DNA of 64,000 nucleotides from Desulforapulum autotrophicum (lineage in GTDB: Bacteria; Desulfobacterota; Desulfobacteria; Desulfobacterales; Desulfolunaceae): positions 1 to 64,000 of the forward strand of contig DYJE01000001.1 in NCBI GenBank assembly GCA_020723285.1. Reading direction: 5' to 3'. The position numbers and the translations under genes are program-made. Position 1 is the first letter of the stretch, and each line of letters starts with the position of its first letter. Under the pieces are notes generated by a model. The model was given only the letters and a program-made list of their open reading frames with translations. It ran no database searches and was not told the origin of the DNA. Shown here piece by piece: positions 7,557 through 15,679 of the stretch.

Positions 7557-8924
7557 ATGAACGAAGCGAACGGATCTCCCAGACACTGTTTTATCCATTT
7601 TGAACAATCCATGTGTTCAGGTTGCGGTCTCTGTGTTAAACGATGCCCCACGAGGGCAATACGGGTCAGAAACGGCAAGGCTACCATTAAAAATTCACTT
7701 TGCATCGGATGCGGCGAGTGCATAAGAATCTGTGAAAGTGGTGCCATAACGGCATCCACTTCGGAGCTCAACTCTCTGAACAGTGATAAAATCACCATTG
7801 CTCTCGTATCACCGGTTCTGTATTCCCAGTTTCCCGGAGTTCTGCCCAGGGATGTACTCCAGGGGCTGAAGAATATGGGGTTCACTCATGCAGTGGACAT
7901 GTCTTACTATTTTGAAATGTTCCAGTGGGCCACTGCGGAATACATTTCACGCAACAGAAAAACAGGCGAATCACCCTGGCCCCTGATCTCCCCTGTCTGC
8001 CCTGTTGTCCTGCGTTTGATTGTATGCAGGTTTCCAAGCCTTCTTCCCCATGTCCATCCGATCATGCGTCCTGTTGCTTTGATGGCCAGGGACGTTATGA
8101 CCCAGTTCAAAGTCCATTACGGTGTGGATGATCAGGATATCGTTCTTTATTACATCAACCCCTGTCCGAGCAAAATGGGCATTCCCAAAAAAGAACTTGA
8201 AACAGCCGGGACATCAGCCGACCTTCATTCAACAGGCGCCCTTGGCATCAACGATATCTACGGAGAATTATCCCGTCAGATCAAACATTTTGAAAAAAAC
8301 GACAAAATCCCCTTCGCCCAGGCCGGCTTTGAATTCGAGCAATGCACTTCAGGGGGCGGTCTCTTGTGGAGCATGACCGGGGGTGAAGCTGAAGCGACAG
8401 GACTCGACAAAATCCTTGCTGTGGCAGGTCTTAACGAAACAATCACATACTTAGAGAAAATCGAACTGGGATTGTTCAACGACCTTGAATACATTGAATT
8501 CCGTACATGCAGGGAGGGATGCATTGGCGGAGCTCTCAACGCCATCGACAAATATCTGGCAAAAAGTGCGGCTCTTAAAATGGCGAAAACGTTAGGTGTT
8601 GGAACACGTCTTAATCGTGAACGTGTTCTGCGCCTTTATGACAACAACTGGTTCTTTCCGAAAACAACACCCCAGGCACTCAAAACCATGGGCATTCAAA
8701 AAGAAAGAACCTTTTCATTCGATGAACTCCGAATGATCGAAAAAATCGTCGGGATCATCGACGGAAAAAACTGCGGTGCCTGCGGATCTCCCGACTGCCG
8801 CACCTTTGCAGAGGATCTAATTCGGGAAGAAGCCGCCCCGGATGACTGCGTTTATCTAAAAATCCGGGGAATAACCATGGATGATATCCTGATGAGGGTA
8901 AAACCAGAACAGGACAAAGATTGA
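7557..8924 (+). CDS. Ferredoxin-H-cluster protein, putative sensory [FeFe]-hydrogenase-like
   Basis: 455 residues from ATG 7557, with AAAGG 9 bases upstream; the TTG at 7548 is in frame but unsupported. Order: two [4Fe-4S] ferredoxin motifs (C20/23/26/30, C49/52/55/59), an H-cluster-like domain, then a separate four-Cys FeS domain (C406, C409, C414, C431) like that of corrinoid/acetyl-CoA proteins. The four cysteines that hold the H-cluster cubane are present: SPVCP (C148), NPCPSK (C203) and CREGC (C318, C322). The neighbouring proton-relay Cys of catalytic enzymes (TSCCP) is Val here. This points to a sensor or redox-relay protein of the group C/HfsB kind rather than a hydrogen-producing enzyme. 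It is embedded among signalling genes. Confidence 0.85.
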   Translation: MNEANGSPRHCFIHFEQSMCSGCGLCVKRCPTRAIRVRNGKATIKNSLCIGCGECIRICESGAITASTSELNSLNSDKITIALVSPVLYSQFPGVLPRDVLQGLKNMGFTHAVDMSYYFEMFQWATAEYISRNRKTGESPWPLISPVCPVVLRLIVCRFPSLLPHVHPIMRPVALMARDVMTQFKVHYGVDDQDIVLYYINPCPSKMGIPKKELETAGTSADLHSTGALGINDIYGELSRQIKHFEKNDKIPFAQAGFEFEQCTSGGGLLWSMTGGEAEATGLDKILAVAGLNETITYLEKIELGLFNDLEYIEFRTCREGCIGGALNAIDKYLAKSAALKMAKTLGVGTRLNRERVLRLYDNNWFFPKTTPQALKTMGIQKERTFSFDELRMIEKIVGIIDGKNCGACGSPDCRTFAEDLIREEAAPDDCVYLKIRGITMDDILMRVKPEQDKD

Positions 8925-8936
8925 CGGGAGTTTGCC

Positions 8937-9269
8937 ATGAAGGTGAAAGAACTTGCTGAAAAATTTGATTTGAAAGTGGTTGCAGGGCACCGGGGTCTTG
9001 ACAGAGATGTTAAAGGCGGTTATTCCGGCGATCTCCTGAGCGAAATCATGGGGAATGCGGGACTTGGCTGCGTCTGGCTCACGGTCCAGGGGCATCAGAA
9101 CATTGTAGCCGTCGCTGTTTTAAGGGAAATGGCCGCTATCGTAATCACTGGAGGAGGCTCACCCTCCCCGGAAACCATCGACAAGGCAGATTCCGAAAAT
9201 ATTCCCCTTCTCACCTACAAAGGTTCTGCTTTCGAACTGGCTGGCAGAATTTTCCCGGAATTCCCATAA
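8937..9269 (+). CDS. DRTGG-domain protein (second copy)
   Basis: 110 residues with a GGGAG ribosome site 7 bases before the ATG. The DRTGG-like fold is visible from the core (GYSGDLLSEIMGNAGLG, then W-L-T-V-Q-G-H-Q-N-I-V-A-V-A) and the closing I-P-L-L-T-Y strand. It aligns by eye with the first DRTGG protein but differs along its length, so it is not a recent duplicate. It starts 12 bp after the H-cluster protein and is very probably in the same operon. Confidence 0.85.
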   Translation: MKVKELAEKFDLKVVAGHRGLDRDVKGGYSGDLLSEIMGNAGLGCVWLTVQGHQNIVAVAVLREMAAIVITGGGSPSPETIDKADSENIPLLTYKGSAFELAGRIFPEFP

Positions 9270-9287
9270 CCTCATCGGGAGTATATT

Positions 9288-10043
9288 GTGGATGACAACG
9301 TCACAGATCTTCACCTGTACCGTGCCGACCTGCACATCCACACCTGCCTTTCCCCCTGTGGTGACTGGGACATGACACCCAGAGCCGTAACAGAACTTGC
9401 AAAGGAAAGACGTCTCGATATCATTGCGGTTACCGATCACAACTCCGCAGAAAACGCCGGAGCTGCATTGGAAAGAGGACGTGCACTCAATATCAGCGTC
9501 CTGCCCGGCATGGAAATCTGTTCCATGGAAGAAGTCCATCTTGTGGCTCTGTTCGACACTATAACTCAAGCTCTTGCCATGCAGGAATTTGTTTACAACA
9601 GACTTCAGGGCGAAAACAACCCTGACGTTTTTGGTTACCAGGTGGTGGCCAATGCCGAGGATGAGGTATTGGATCAGAACCCACGGCTACTCATCGGTGC
9701 GGTTAAGGTGGACCTCAACACTCTGGTTACCAAGATTCATGAGCTTGATGGTCTCGCCATTGCAGCCCATATCGATAAAAACGTTTACAGCATCACCAGC
9801 CAGCTTGGATTCATTCCTCCAGATCTCCCTCTGGATGCTGTGGAGGTTTCTTACCGTTCACGCCCTGAAGAGGCAGGACCCAGATTGCTTATGGGTCTAA
9901 AGATTCCATGCATCACCTCATCGGATGCGCATTTCACAGGAGAAATCGGAAGGGTATCCACTAAATTTCTCCTCAAAACCCCTTGCATTCAAGAAATAAA
10001 ATGGGCTCTTGAAGGTAAAAAAGGGCGAAAAATAGTTCGCTGA
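9288..10043 (+). CDS. PHP-domain metal-dependent phosphoesterase
   Basis: 251 residues from a GTG start with CGGGAG 7 bases upstream. The PHP (polymerase and histidinol phosphatase) metal ligands are visible in order: H16-x-H18 (DLHIHT), D50-H51 (VTDH), E76 (PGMEI), H84, then AAHID and SSDAH toward the C-terminus. It should hydrolyse a phosphoester or nucleotide in a two- or three-metal site; the substrate is unknown. PHP genes recur in DRTGG/H-cluster gene sets, so it may process a signalling nucleotide or phosphoprotein of this pathway (inference). Confidence 0.9.
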   Translation: MDDNVTDLHLYRADLHIHTCLSPCGDWDMTPRAVTELAKERRLDIIAVTDHNSAENAGAALERGRALNISVLPGMEICSMEEVHLVALFDTITQALAMQEFVYNRLQGENNPDVFGYQVVANAEDEVLDQNPRLLIGAVKVDLNTLVTKIHELDGLAIAAHIDKNVYSITSQLGFIPPDLPLDAVEVSYRSRPEEAGPRLLMGLKIPCITSSDAHFTGEIGRVSTKFLLKTPCIQEIKWALEGKKGRKIVR

Positions 10044-10066
10044 ATTATAAAAAAAAGGAAAGTACC

Positions 10067-10375
10067 ATGCCCCTGTCAACAGAAGTGTTTGTCATGGTCA
10101 TATTCATCGCAGGCTATCCGTTTTTTTATGTCATCCTCCATAATATGAAGATGAAAGGACGTCTTTGTTTTCTCTGGGCCTATGGTTTTCTTACCTTGTC
10201 CAACATCGCCACCGTGATCGAAGAATTCTGGTGGAATGCTTTTTTCAATGGGCTTGAGCACCTGTTCATAACCACAGGGTCCATTATGATGCTTATTGCC
10301 GTGACCGCTTTGACTGAAAGAGACGATCGACAGGGAATGCGTGGGGCTAACAAAAGTACCAAAGGTGGCTCATGA
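10067..10375 (+). CDS. Small membrane protein, paralogue of the kinase sensor domain
   Basis: 102 residues with about three hydrophobic segments (6-26, 37-55, 67-88) and a hydrophilic tail. Its middle, YGFLTLSN followed by E and an F-x-x-x-E-H pattern, matches the N-terminal membrane region of the kinase encoded immediately downstream (YGFITLSN). The stop overlaps that kinase's start by 4 bp (ATGA). It may form the other half of a membrane sensor with the kinase. AAAGGAAAG lies upstream of the ATG. Confidence 0.75.
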   Translation: MPLSTEVFVMVIFIAGYPFFYVILHNMKMKGRLCFLWAYGFLTLSNIATVIEEFWWNAFFNGLEHLFITTGSIMMLIAVTALTERDDRQGMRGANKSTKGGS

Positions 10376-12534
10376 ACCCAACCGTCATATTAAGCATCGT
10401 ATCCGCGGTTGTTTTCACTGCAACCCTGATCGTTCTTTTGGTCAGGAAAAAAGACGTGTCGTTAAGCACCGATGTTTTCGTTCCCCTTTCCCTCTCCATC
10501 GTACTCTACGGATTTATCACCTTATCCAATTCTTTAGAACATTCCGGAATAACGGATTTTTTCGATCCAATAGAAGATATCGCCGAAATTGTTTTCACTC
10601 TGATGTATCTGTTTTTTGTTAACAACTGGCGTAAAGATCGATCTGAAACACGATTCAGAGATCTCTTCAGATTCGCGCCCATATCCCTTGCCGAAGTGAC
10701 AACAACGGGCAGTATCATCCGAATTAACGATAACATGATAAAGAAAATGGATTTGTTTTTTGATATCAAAAACCATGAATATCTTACCCTTGACGATCTT
10801 CTTAGTCACACTCATAAAGATGAACACCGGGAAACGATGACAATGTCCTGGAAGAAATCATTGGAGTTGTCTTATAAAACAGGAAGTTCCATCCCCCCTT
10901 CCGAGCTGGAGATAACAATCAAAGACGGAACGAAACGGACCTTGATTGTTGGAGCCAACATCATCGATGAAAATTATTTATTCAGTATGATCGACATCAC
11001 AGAACAAAAGCAGACCGAGCAGTCGTTGAGAGAAAGCGAAACACGTTTCAAAGCTCTTCACAACGCCTCTTTCGGAGGCATTACCATCCACGACAAAGGC
11101 ATTATCCTTGAGTGCAATCAAGGTCTATCTGATATCACAGGATATACCAGCCAGGAACTGATTGGCATGAACGGGCTGCTGCTCATCTCGGAAAAAACAC
11201 GAGACATGGTCATGAAGAACATTCTGGCAGGTTATGAAAAACCATACGAAGCCATTGGATTAAAAAAAAACGGTGAAGAATTCCCCCTCCGGCTTGAGGC
11301 TCGAAACATCCCTTACAAAGGAAAAAACGTCAGAACCGTTGAATTCAGAGACATCACCGAAGCTAAAAATGCTGAAGCAGAAAAGGAGAAACTGAAAAGT
11401 CAGCTGCTCCAGGCCCAGAAGATTGAATCCTTAGGCCGCCTTGCCGGTGGTGTGGCTCACGATTTCAATAACATGCTCAGCGTCATCCTGGGTTATACTG
11501 AACTGACTTTGGAAAAAATTGACGAAAACAACCCGATCCGAAAAGACTTGAACGAAGTGCACAGAGCCGCCAAACGGTCCGCGGATATCACAAGGCAGCT
11601 TCTGGCATTCGCGCGTCAGCAGACTGTCGCCCCCAAAATCCTCGATTTGAACGACACCATTGAAAGCATGCTCAAAATGCTGAGACGGCTCATCGGTGAA
11701 GATATCGATCTTGTATGGAACCCTGGAACCACTTTGTGGCCTGTCCTGATGGACCCGTCCCAGGTTGATCAGATCATGGCCAATTTGTGTGTTAATTCAA
11801 GGGATGCCATAAACGGAGTTGGAAAAATCACGATAGAAACTCAAAACATACACTTTGACAACGAAAAACCGGATTGCCAACCTGATTCCGTTTGCGGTGA
11901 CTACGTCCAGCTTACGGTCAGCGACAATGGCAAGGGTATGACACCCGAGATCATAGAAAATCTGTTCGAACCGTTTTTCACCACGAAAGATATCAACAAA
12001 GGAACGGGTCTCGGACTTGCAACAGTCTATGGTATTGTTAAGCAGAACAAAGGATTCATAAGGGTTAACAGTGAACTGTCCTTAGGGGCGGTATTCAGAA
12101 TCTGTCTCCCTCGTCATTATGGTGATGTGGTGGCTCCGGTCAAAACCGTCAAGGCTGGAGACACCTGTGGAAACGAAACAATCCTTCTGGTGGAAGATGA
12201 ACCGTCTATCCTTCATATGACAACCACAATGTTAAAAAAACTGGGGTACACCGTACTTTATGCCAGCACGGCTTCCGATGCCATAAAACTATCTAAAAAT
12301 CATGGGTCGTCTATAGATCTTGTGATGACGGACGTGATCATGCCCGAAATGAACGGCCGCGAATTGGTGGAGATTCTTCAAACGGAATACCCGAACATCA
12401 AACGCTTGTTCATGTCCGGATATACGGCGGATGTCATTTCAAAGCACGGAGTGCTTGATGAGGGGGTTGAATTCATCCAGAAACCCTTTACCATGCATGA
12501 CCTCGCAGCAGGTGTACGAAGAGCACTTGATTGA
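10372..12534 (+). CDS. Membrane hybrid histidine kinase (PAS-PAS-HisKA-HATPase-REC)
   Basis: 720 residues. Two or three membrane segments lie in residues 1-85, followed by PAS-like domains at about 95-210 and 222-332. HisKA carries H363 (GGVAHDFNN). The HATPase has an N box, DNGKGM and GTGLGLA. A C-terminal receiver has D654 ([10 protein letters not shown]). The first PAS is divergent; the second has the usual GYTSQEL ending. The gene overlaps the preceding small membrane protein by 4 bp and belongs to the redox cluster. It probably passes membrane or redox-state information into it. No separate DNA-binding response regulator is present in the cluster, so the output is unknown. Confidence 0.9.
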   Translation: MNPTVILSIVSAVVFTATLIVLLVRKKDVSLSTDVFVPLSLSIVLYGFITLSNSLEHSGITDFFDPIEDIAEIVFTLMYLFFVNNWRKDRSETRFRDLFRFAPISLAEVTTTGSIIRINDNMIKKMDLFFDIKNHEYLTLDDLLSHTHKDEHRETMTMSWKKSLELSYKTGSSIPPSELEITIKDGTKRTLIVGANIIDENYLFSMIDITEQKQTEQSLRESETRFKALHNASFGGITIHDKGIILECNQGLSDITGYTSQELIGMNGLLLISEKTRDMVMKNILAGYEKPYEAIGLKKNGEEFPLRLEARNIPYKGKNVRTVEFRDITEAKNAEAEKEKLKSQLLQAQKIESLGRLAGGVAHDFNNMLSVILGYTELTLEKIDENNPIRKDLNEVHRAAKRSADITRQLLAFARQQTVAPKILDLNDTIESMLKMLRRLIGEDIDLVWNPGTTLWPVLMDPSQVDQIMANLCVNSRDAINGVGKITIETQNIHFDNEKPDCQPDSVCGDYVQLTVSDNGKGMTPEIIENLFEPFFTTKDINKGTGLGLATVYGIVKQNKGFIRVNSELSLGAVFRICLPRHYGDVVAPVKTVKAGDTCGNETILLVEDEPSILHMTTTMLKKLGYTVLYASTASDAIKLSKNHGSSIDLVMTDVIMPEMNGRELVEILQTEYPNIKRLFMSGYTADVISKHGVLDEGVEFIQKPFTMHDLAAGVRRALD

Positions 12535-12566
12535 GCCAGACAACATGTCAATAAACGGGAGACAAC

Positions 12567-13112
12567 ATGAAGGAACTGTCACTTCACATTCTCGATCTTG
12601 CCGAAAACGGTATTACGGCCGGTGCTTCGCTCATCCGGATTCACGTCAACGAAATTCTTTCAGAAAACACCCTGACCATACAAATACAGGACAACGGCAA
12701 TGGAATTCCTCTGGCCATGATTGAAAACATTACCGATCCATTCGTCACCACCCGCACAACACGCCGGGTGGGCATGGGGCTTTCTCTTTTCAAAGCCGCA
12801 GCGGAAAGATGCAACGGTCGATTTGAAATCACTTCCGAACAAGGAAAAGGGACATTGACAAATGGTTCGTTTCAGCACGATCATATCGACCGGGCACCTT
12901 TAGGAGATATGCCCTCCACCCTCGTTTCTTTGATGGCGGGTTATCCTGAAATTGACATTGAGTATACACATCTGTATGATGGCTTGAATTTTACATTCGA
13001 TACGCGGGAAATCAGGGCCGAACTCGACGGTATCCCCTTGAACGAACCCGCAGTTCTTCAGCATTTGAAAAAAGCGATTAAACAAGAGCTTGATCATATC
13101 AAAGGTTCATGA
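12567..13112 (+). CDS. Stand-alone HATPase protein of the redox cluster
   Basis: 181 residues. An N-terminal GHKL ATPase fold has L-A-E-N-G-I in the N-box position, DNGNGI (G1), a T-T-R-T-T-R-R loop and GMGLS (G2). It has no HisKA or receiver. The C-terminal 80 residues are not similar to anything I recognise. This type of ATPase accompanies NuoE/HndB-like genes in hydrogenase clusters of Firmicutes. GGGAGA lies 7 bases upstream of the ATG and the gap after the hybrid kinase is 32 bp, so they are probably cotranscribed. Confidence 0.8.
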   Translation: MKELSLHILDLAENGITAGASLIRIHVNEILSENTLTIQIQDNGNGIPLAMIENITDPFVTTRTTRRVGMGLSLFKAAAERCNGRFEITSEQGKGTLTNGSFQHDHIDRAPLGDMPSTLVSLMAGYPEIDIEYTHLYDGLNFTFDTREIRAELDGIPLNEPAVLQHLKKAIKQELDHIKGS

Positions 13113-13216
13113 TCAGAGATCCTTGAATACGACTGTCCGTATAAATATGTGGCCGTTCATGTTGGAGTGACGGTTTGTGAGGGATGCGGACAGCTAACAG
13201 ATGAATGGAGGATAAG

Positions 13217-13585
13217 ATGGGAAAGTTAAGCGTAAGTGATTTAAAGAACCTGAAGGAAAAAGTTTCAAAGGATATGTCTCTGCGGGAAGGAAAATCAAAA
13301 ATTCTCGTGACAGTCCACATGGGAACCTGTGGAATTGCATCCGGAGCCCGTGAAGTCATGGACGCCCTGATGAAAGAAATGGAAGAAGCGGACAGACAGG
13401 ATATCCGTGTCATGGCTGCCGGCTGCCTTGGCATGTGCAGCAGTGAACCCAACGTGACGGTGGAGATCGAAGGACAACCCCCCATTGCCTATCAGTTCAT
13501 GGATGCGAACAAAATGCGTCAGGTTTTCAAACGTCATGTATTAAAAGGTGAAGTTCAAACCGATTTTGCCCTTGCAAAGATGTGA
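13217..13585 (+). CDS. HndB-like thioredoxin-fold ferredoxin subunit
   Basis: 122 residues from ATG 13217, with GGAGG 5 bases upstream; an ATG at 13205 overlaps that Shine-Dalgarno. It resembles HndB of NADP-reducing hydrogenase: MGTCGIASGAREV in the first cluster loop and AAGCLGMC in the second. Only three cysteines (C38, C70, C74) sit at ligand positions instead of the four in NuoE. A standard [2Fe-2S] cluster is therefore uncertain, although this is usual for HndB relatives. It is the last gene of the cluster and would be expected to pair with NuoE/NuoF encoded on the other strand. Confidence 0.85.
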   Translation: MGKLSVSDLKNLKEKVSKDMSLREGKSKILVTVHMGTCGIASGAREVMDALMKEMEEADRQDIRVMAAGCLGMCSSEPNVTVEIEGQPPIAYQFMDANKMRQVFKRHVLKGEVQTDFALAKM

Positions 13586-13621
13586 AAAATTATTTAAGAA
13601 CAAAGTAACAATGAATTCGAT

Positions 13622-13684
13622 ACAGGATACTGTTCAAGGCGTTCCCCATTCTCTCCTTGGTCTTGACAGTATCCTGTTTTTGTT
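13622..13684 (+). terminator. Strong terminator of the redox cluster
   Basis: A perfect 12-bp stem ACAGGATACTGT (13622-13633 with 13666-13677) has a further inner pairing (TCAAGG/CCTTG) and is followed by a T-rich run. It closes the plus-strand cluster. Confidence 0.85.
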
Positions 13685-13759
13685 TCTATGATTCTTATGC
13701 AAACCCTGTCAGCTTGAATTCGATAAACAAGGATCTGATACGATTTCAGGAATGTCATC

Positions 13760-14359
13760 ATGAACACTATTTTTAAATCATTCATTATTGTGAGTTTGTG
13801 CCTTTTTATTTCCATGCCGTTTCACGGATGCGGAGATAAAGACAATCAGTCATCCGGGCAGAAAATCGAATCCCTTGAAAAAGAAGTGGAGACTCTGACG
13901 GCATTGCTAAATGATGCCAACCAGAAAATTGAAGCTCTGGGAACGAATGACCGTGTGACCAGAAACGACTGTGATGAAATCAGAGAATGGGCTGATTCCA
14001 TGGTCAAGAGCTATGGCCAGGGCCTCTGGTATCCTGGTGAAAGTATATATCCTGTGTTTGTCAAAACCCTGAAATCAGTAGGAATTGAAAAACTAATCGA
14101 GGAACTCAATGCGAGATTCCGGGCCGACAGACTTCCTGAAGTGCTGTATCTGGGTACGGAAAAAGACAAGGTGCTTGTGGGTGTAAGCGACGATCAGCAA
14201 CTGACCGGAGCCATGGGATCCGATGGTGCTTTAAGCTATATGAATGCCGTGACATTTACCTTAGGCTCAATTCCAGGAGTTTCCAAAGTGGAGTTTAAAT
14301 TTGAAGAAGGCGATCACGCTGTTCCGGGAACTTACAGCCGCAGTTTTATCAAAAAATAA
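13760..14359 (+). CDS. GerMN-like lipoprotein with coiled coil
   Basis: 199 residues. The signal peptide ends in a lipobox FHGC (Cys about residue 24). A short coiled coil follows at residues 36-62 (heptads of L/I with E/K). The C-terminal domain (about 80-195) has the beta-alpha pattern of the GerMN/spore-germination-type fold, with a hydrophobic strand, an alpha helix T-F-T-L-G-S-I-P-G-V-x-K-V and a final F-x-F-E strand. Such domains occur in envelope lipoproteins of unknown function. It stands alone between the cluster terminator and a convergent gene. Confidence 0.7.
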   Translation: MNTIFKSFIIVSLCLFISMPFHGCGDKDNQSSGQKIESLEKEVETLTALLNDANQKIEALGTNDRVTRNDCDEIREWADSMVKSYGQGLWYPGESIYPVFVKTLKSVGIEKLIEELNARFRADRLPEVLYLGTEKDKVLVGVSDDQQLTGAMGSDGALSYMNAVTFTLGSIPGVSKVEFKFEEGDHAVPGTYSRSFIKK

Positions 14360-14420
14360 CCGGATCGAACGTATTAAGGTCATTAACACGTCCGTCGAGC
14401 CTTGAATATTTATAACCATC

Positions 14421-15578
14421 TTAGAGAATACATTTGTCGTTCAGATCGGAGATGTCCGAATCCGAATAACCGAATTCCCTGAGAATGTTTTCTGTATCTT
14501 TTCCGAACGATGCGGGAGGCGTCCTCAACGTTCCCGGCGTTTCGTTGAGTTTTACCGGAATTCCAAGCGTTTTATCTTTCACACCCTGTTCGGTTGTGTA
14601 ATCCACAACCATTTCCCTTTCCCTGAACAAACGACTTTCAAGGACATCATCGATGCTGTTGACAGCCCCCCAGCAAACATCCTTGTTTTCAAAAAACTGC
14701 GTCCATTGTTCAAGGGTTTTTTGTCTGAATAACAGGCGCAAATCATCGATCATGCCACATCGTTTATCCTCATCGAACTGGTGATGGATATAATCCCTGC
14801 GATCCAGGCACTCGCAAAGCCTGATCCAGAAACGGGGCTCAAGGCATCCAAGGGCGATATAACGCTGATCGGACGTTTCGTATGTATTGTAAAAAGCGTA
14901 CCGGTGGGAAAGCACCGATTGAGATCGGACAAGCGGCTGCCCTGTCATCTGCCTGAAATCAAGAGCCAGGGTCAGAAGCGCAGCGCACCCGTCAGTCATG
15001 CTTATGTCGATGTACTGCCCCATTCCTGTTTTTTCACGAGCGTAAAGCGCAAGAAGAATACCAATGACACCGTTCATTCCTCCTCCGGCAAGATCCGCCA
15101 CCTGAAATCCCGGAATGGTGGGAGGTGAGTCTGCATCACCGATGAGAGAGAGCAGTCCGGATTCCGCAAGATAATTCACATCATGTCCTGGACGGTCTTT
15201 CAAAGGCCCGGTCTGACCGAAGCCAGTGATTGAACAATAAATGATTCCTGGATTTACAGCTTTTACACTCTCGTAATCCACTCCCAGTTTCATCACAACG
15301 CCTGGCCTGAAACCTTCAATGATCACGTCTGCCTTTTCGACCATTTTATAAAACACGGCTCGCCCTTCATCGGATTTCAGATTAAGGCACATGTGTTCTT
15401 TGTTACGCATCGTCAGTTTAGGAAACCCGCTCTCCGATTCGAATCGTCTGTCTTCGATCATGATCACACGAGCCCCATGATCGGCGAGTATCATGGAACA
15501 ATAGGGTCCGGGCAGAAGCCGTGAAAGGTCGAGAACAACGATTCCTGAAAGCGCTCCGCAACGTGATTTCTGATTCAT
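14421..15578 (-). CDS. CaiB/BaiF (class III) CoA-transferase or alpha-methylacyl-CoA racemase
   Basis: 385 residues, normal length for the family. It has the N-terminal signature LDLSRLLPGP, then EGFRPGVV and SITGFGQTGP. The residues used by alpha-methylacyl-CoA racemases appear in place: H132 in GHDVNYL and D162 in ADLAGGG. That favours a racemase over formyl-CoA transferase, but it is not proof because transferases use an Asp at a similar position. Expected role: epimerising 2-methylacyl-CoA or moving CoA between carboxylic acids during branched-chain or aromatic acid breakdown. It is a single gene with AAGGA upstream of the ATG. Confidence 0.88.
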   Translation of the reverse strand: MNQKSRCGALSGIVVLDLSRLLPGPYCSMILADHGARVIMIEDRRFESESGFPKLTMRNKEHMCLNLKSDEGRAVFYKMVEKADVIIEGFRPGVVMKLGVDYESVKAVNPGIIYCSITGFGQTGPLKDRPGHDVNYLAESGLLSLIGDADSPPTIPGFQVADLAGGGMNGVIGILLALYAREKTGMGQYIDISMTDGCAALLTLALDFRQMTGQPLVRSQSVLSHRYAFYNTYETSDQRYIALGCLEPRFWIRLCECLDRRDYIHHQFDEDKRCGMIDDLRLLFRQKTLEQWTQFFENKDVCWGAVNSIDDVLESRLFREREMVVDYTTEQGVKDKTLGIPVKLNETPGTLRTPPASFGKDTENILREFGYSDSDISDLNDKCIL

Positions 15579-15679
15579 GGATTTTTTCGTCCTTATGTGA
15601 ATGATGAATGACCTGATTCAAAAGCCATAACACATTTCCATCACATGATGCAATCTTTTGCAGGATTTAATAAAAACAA

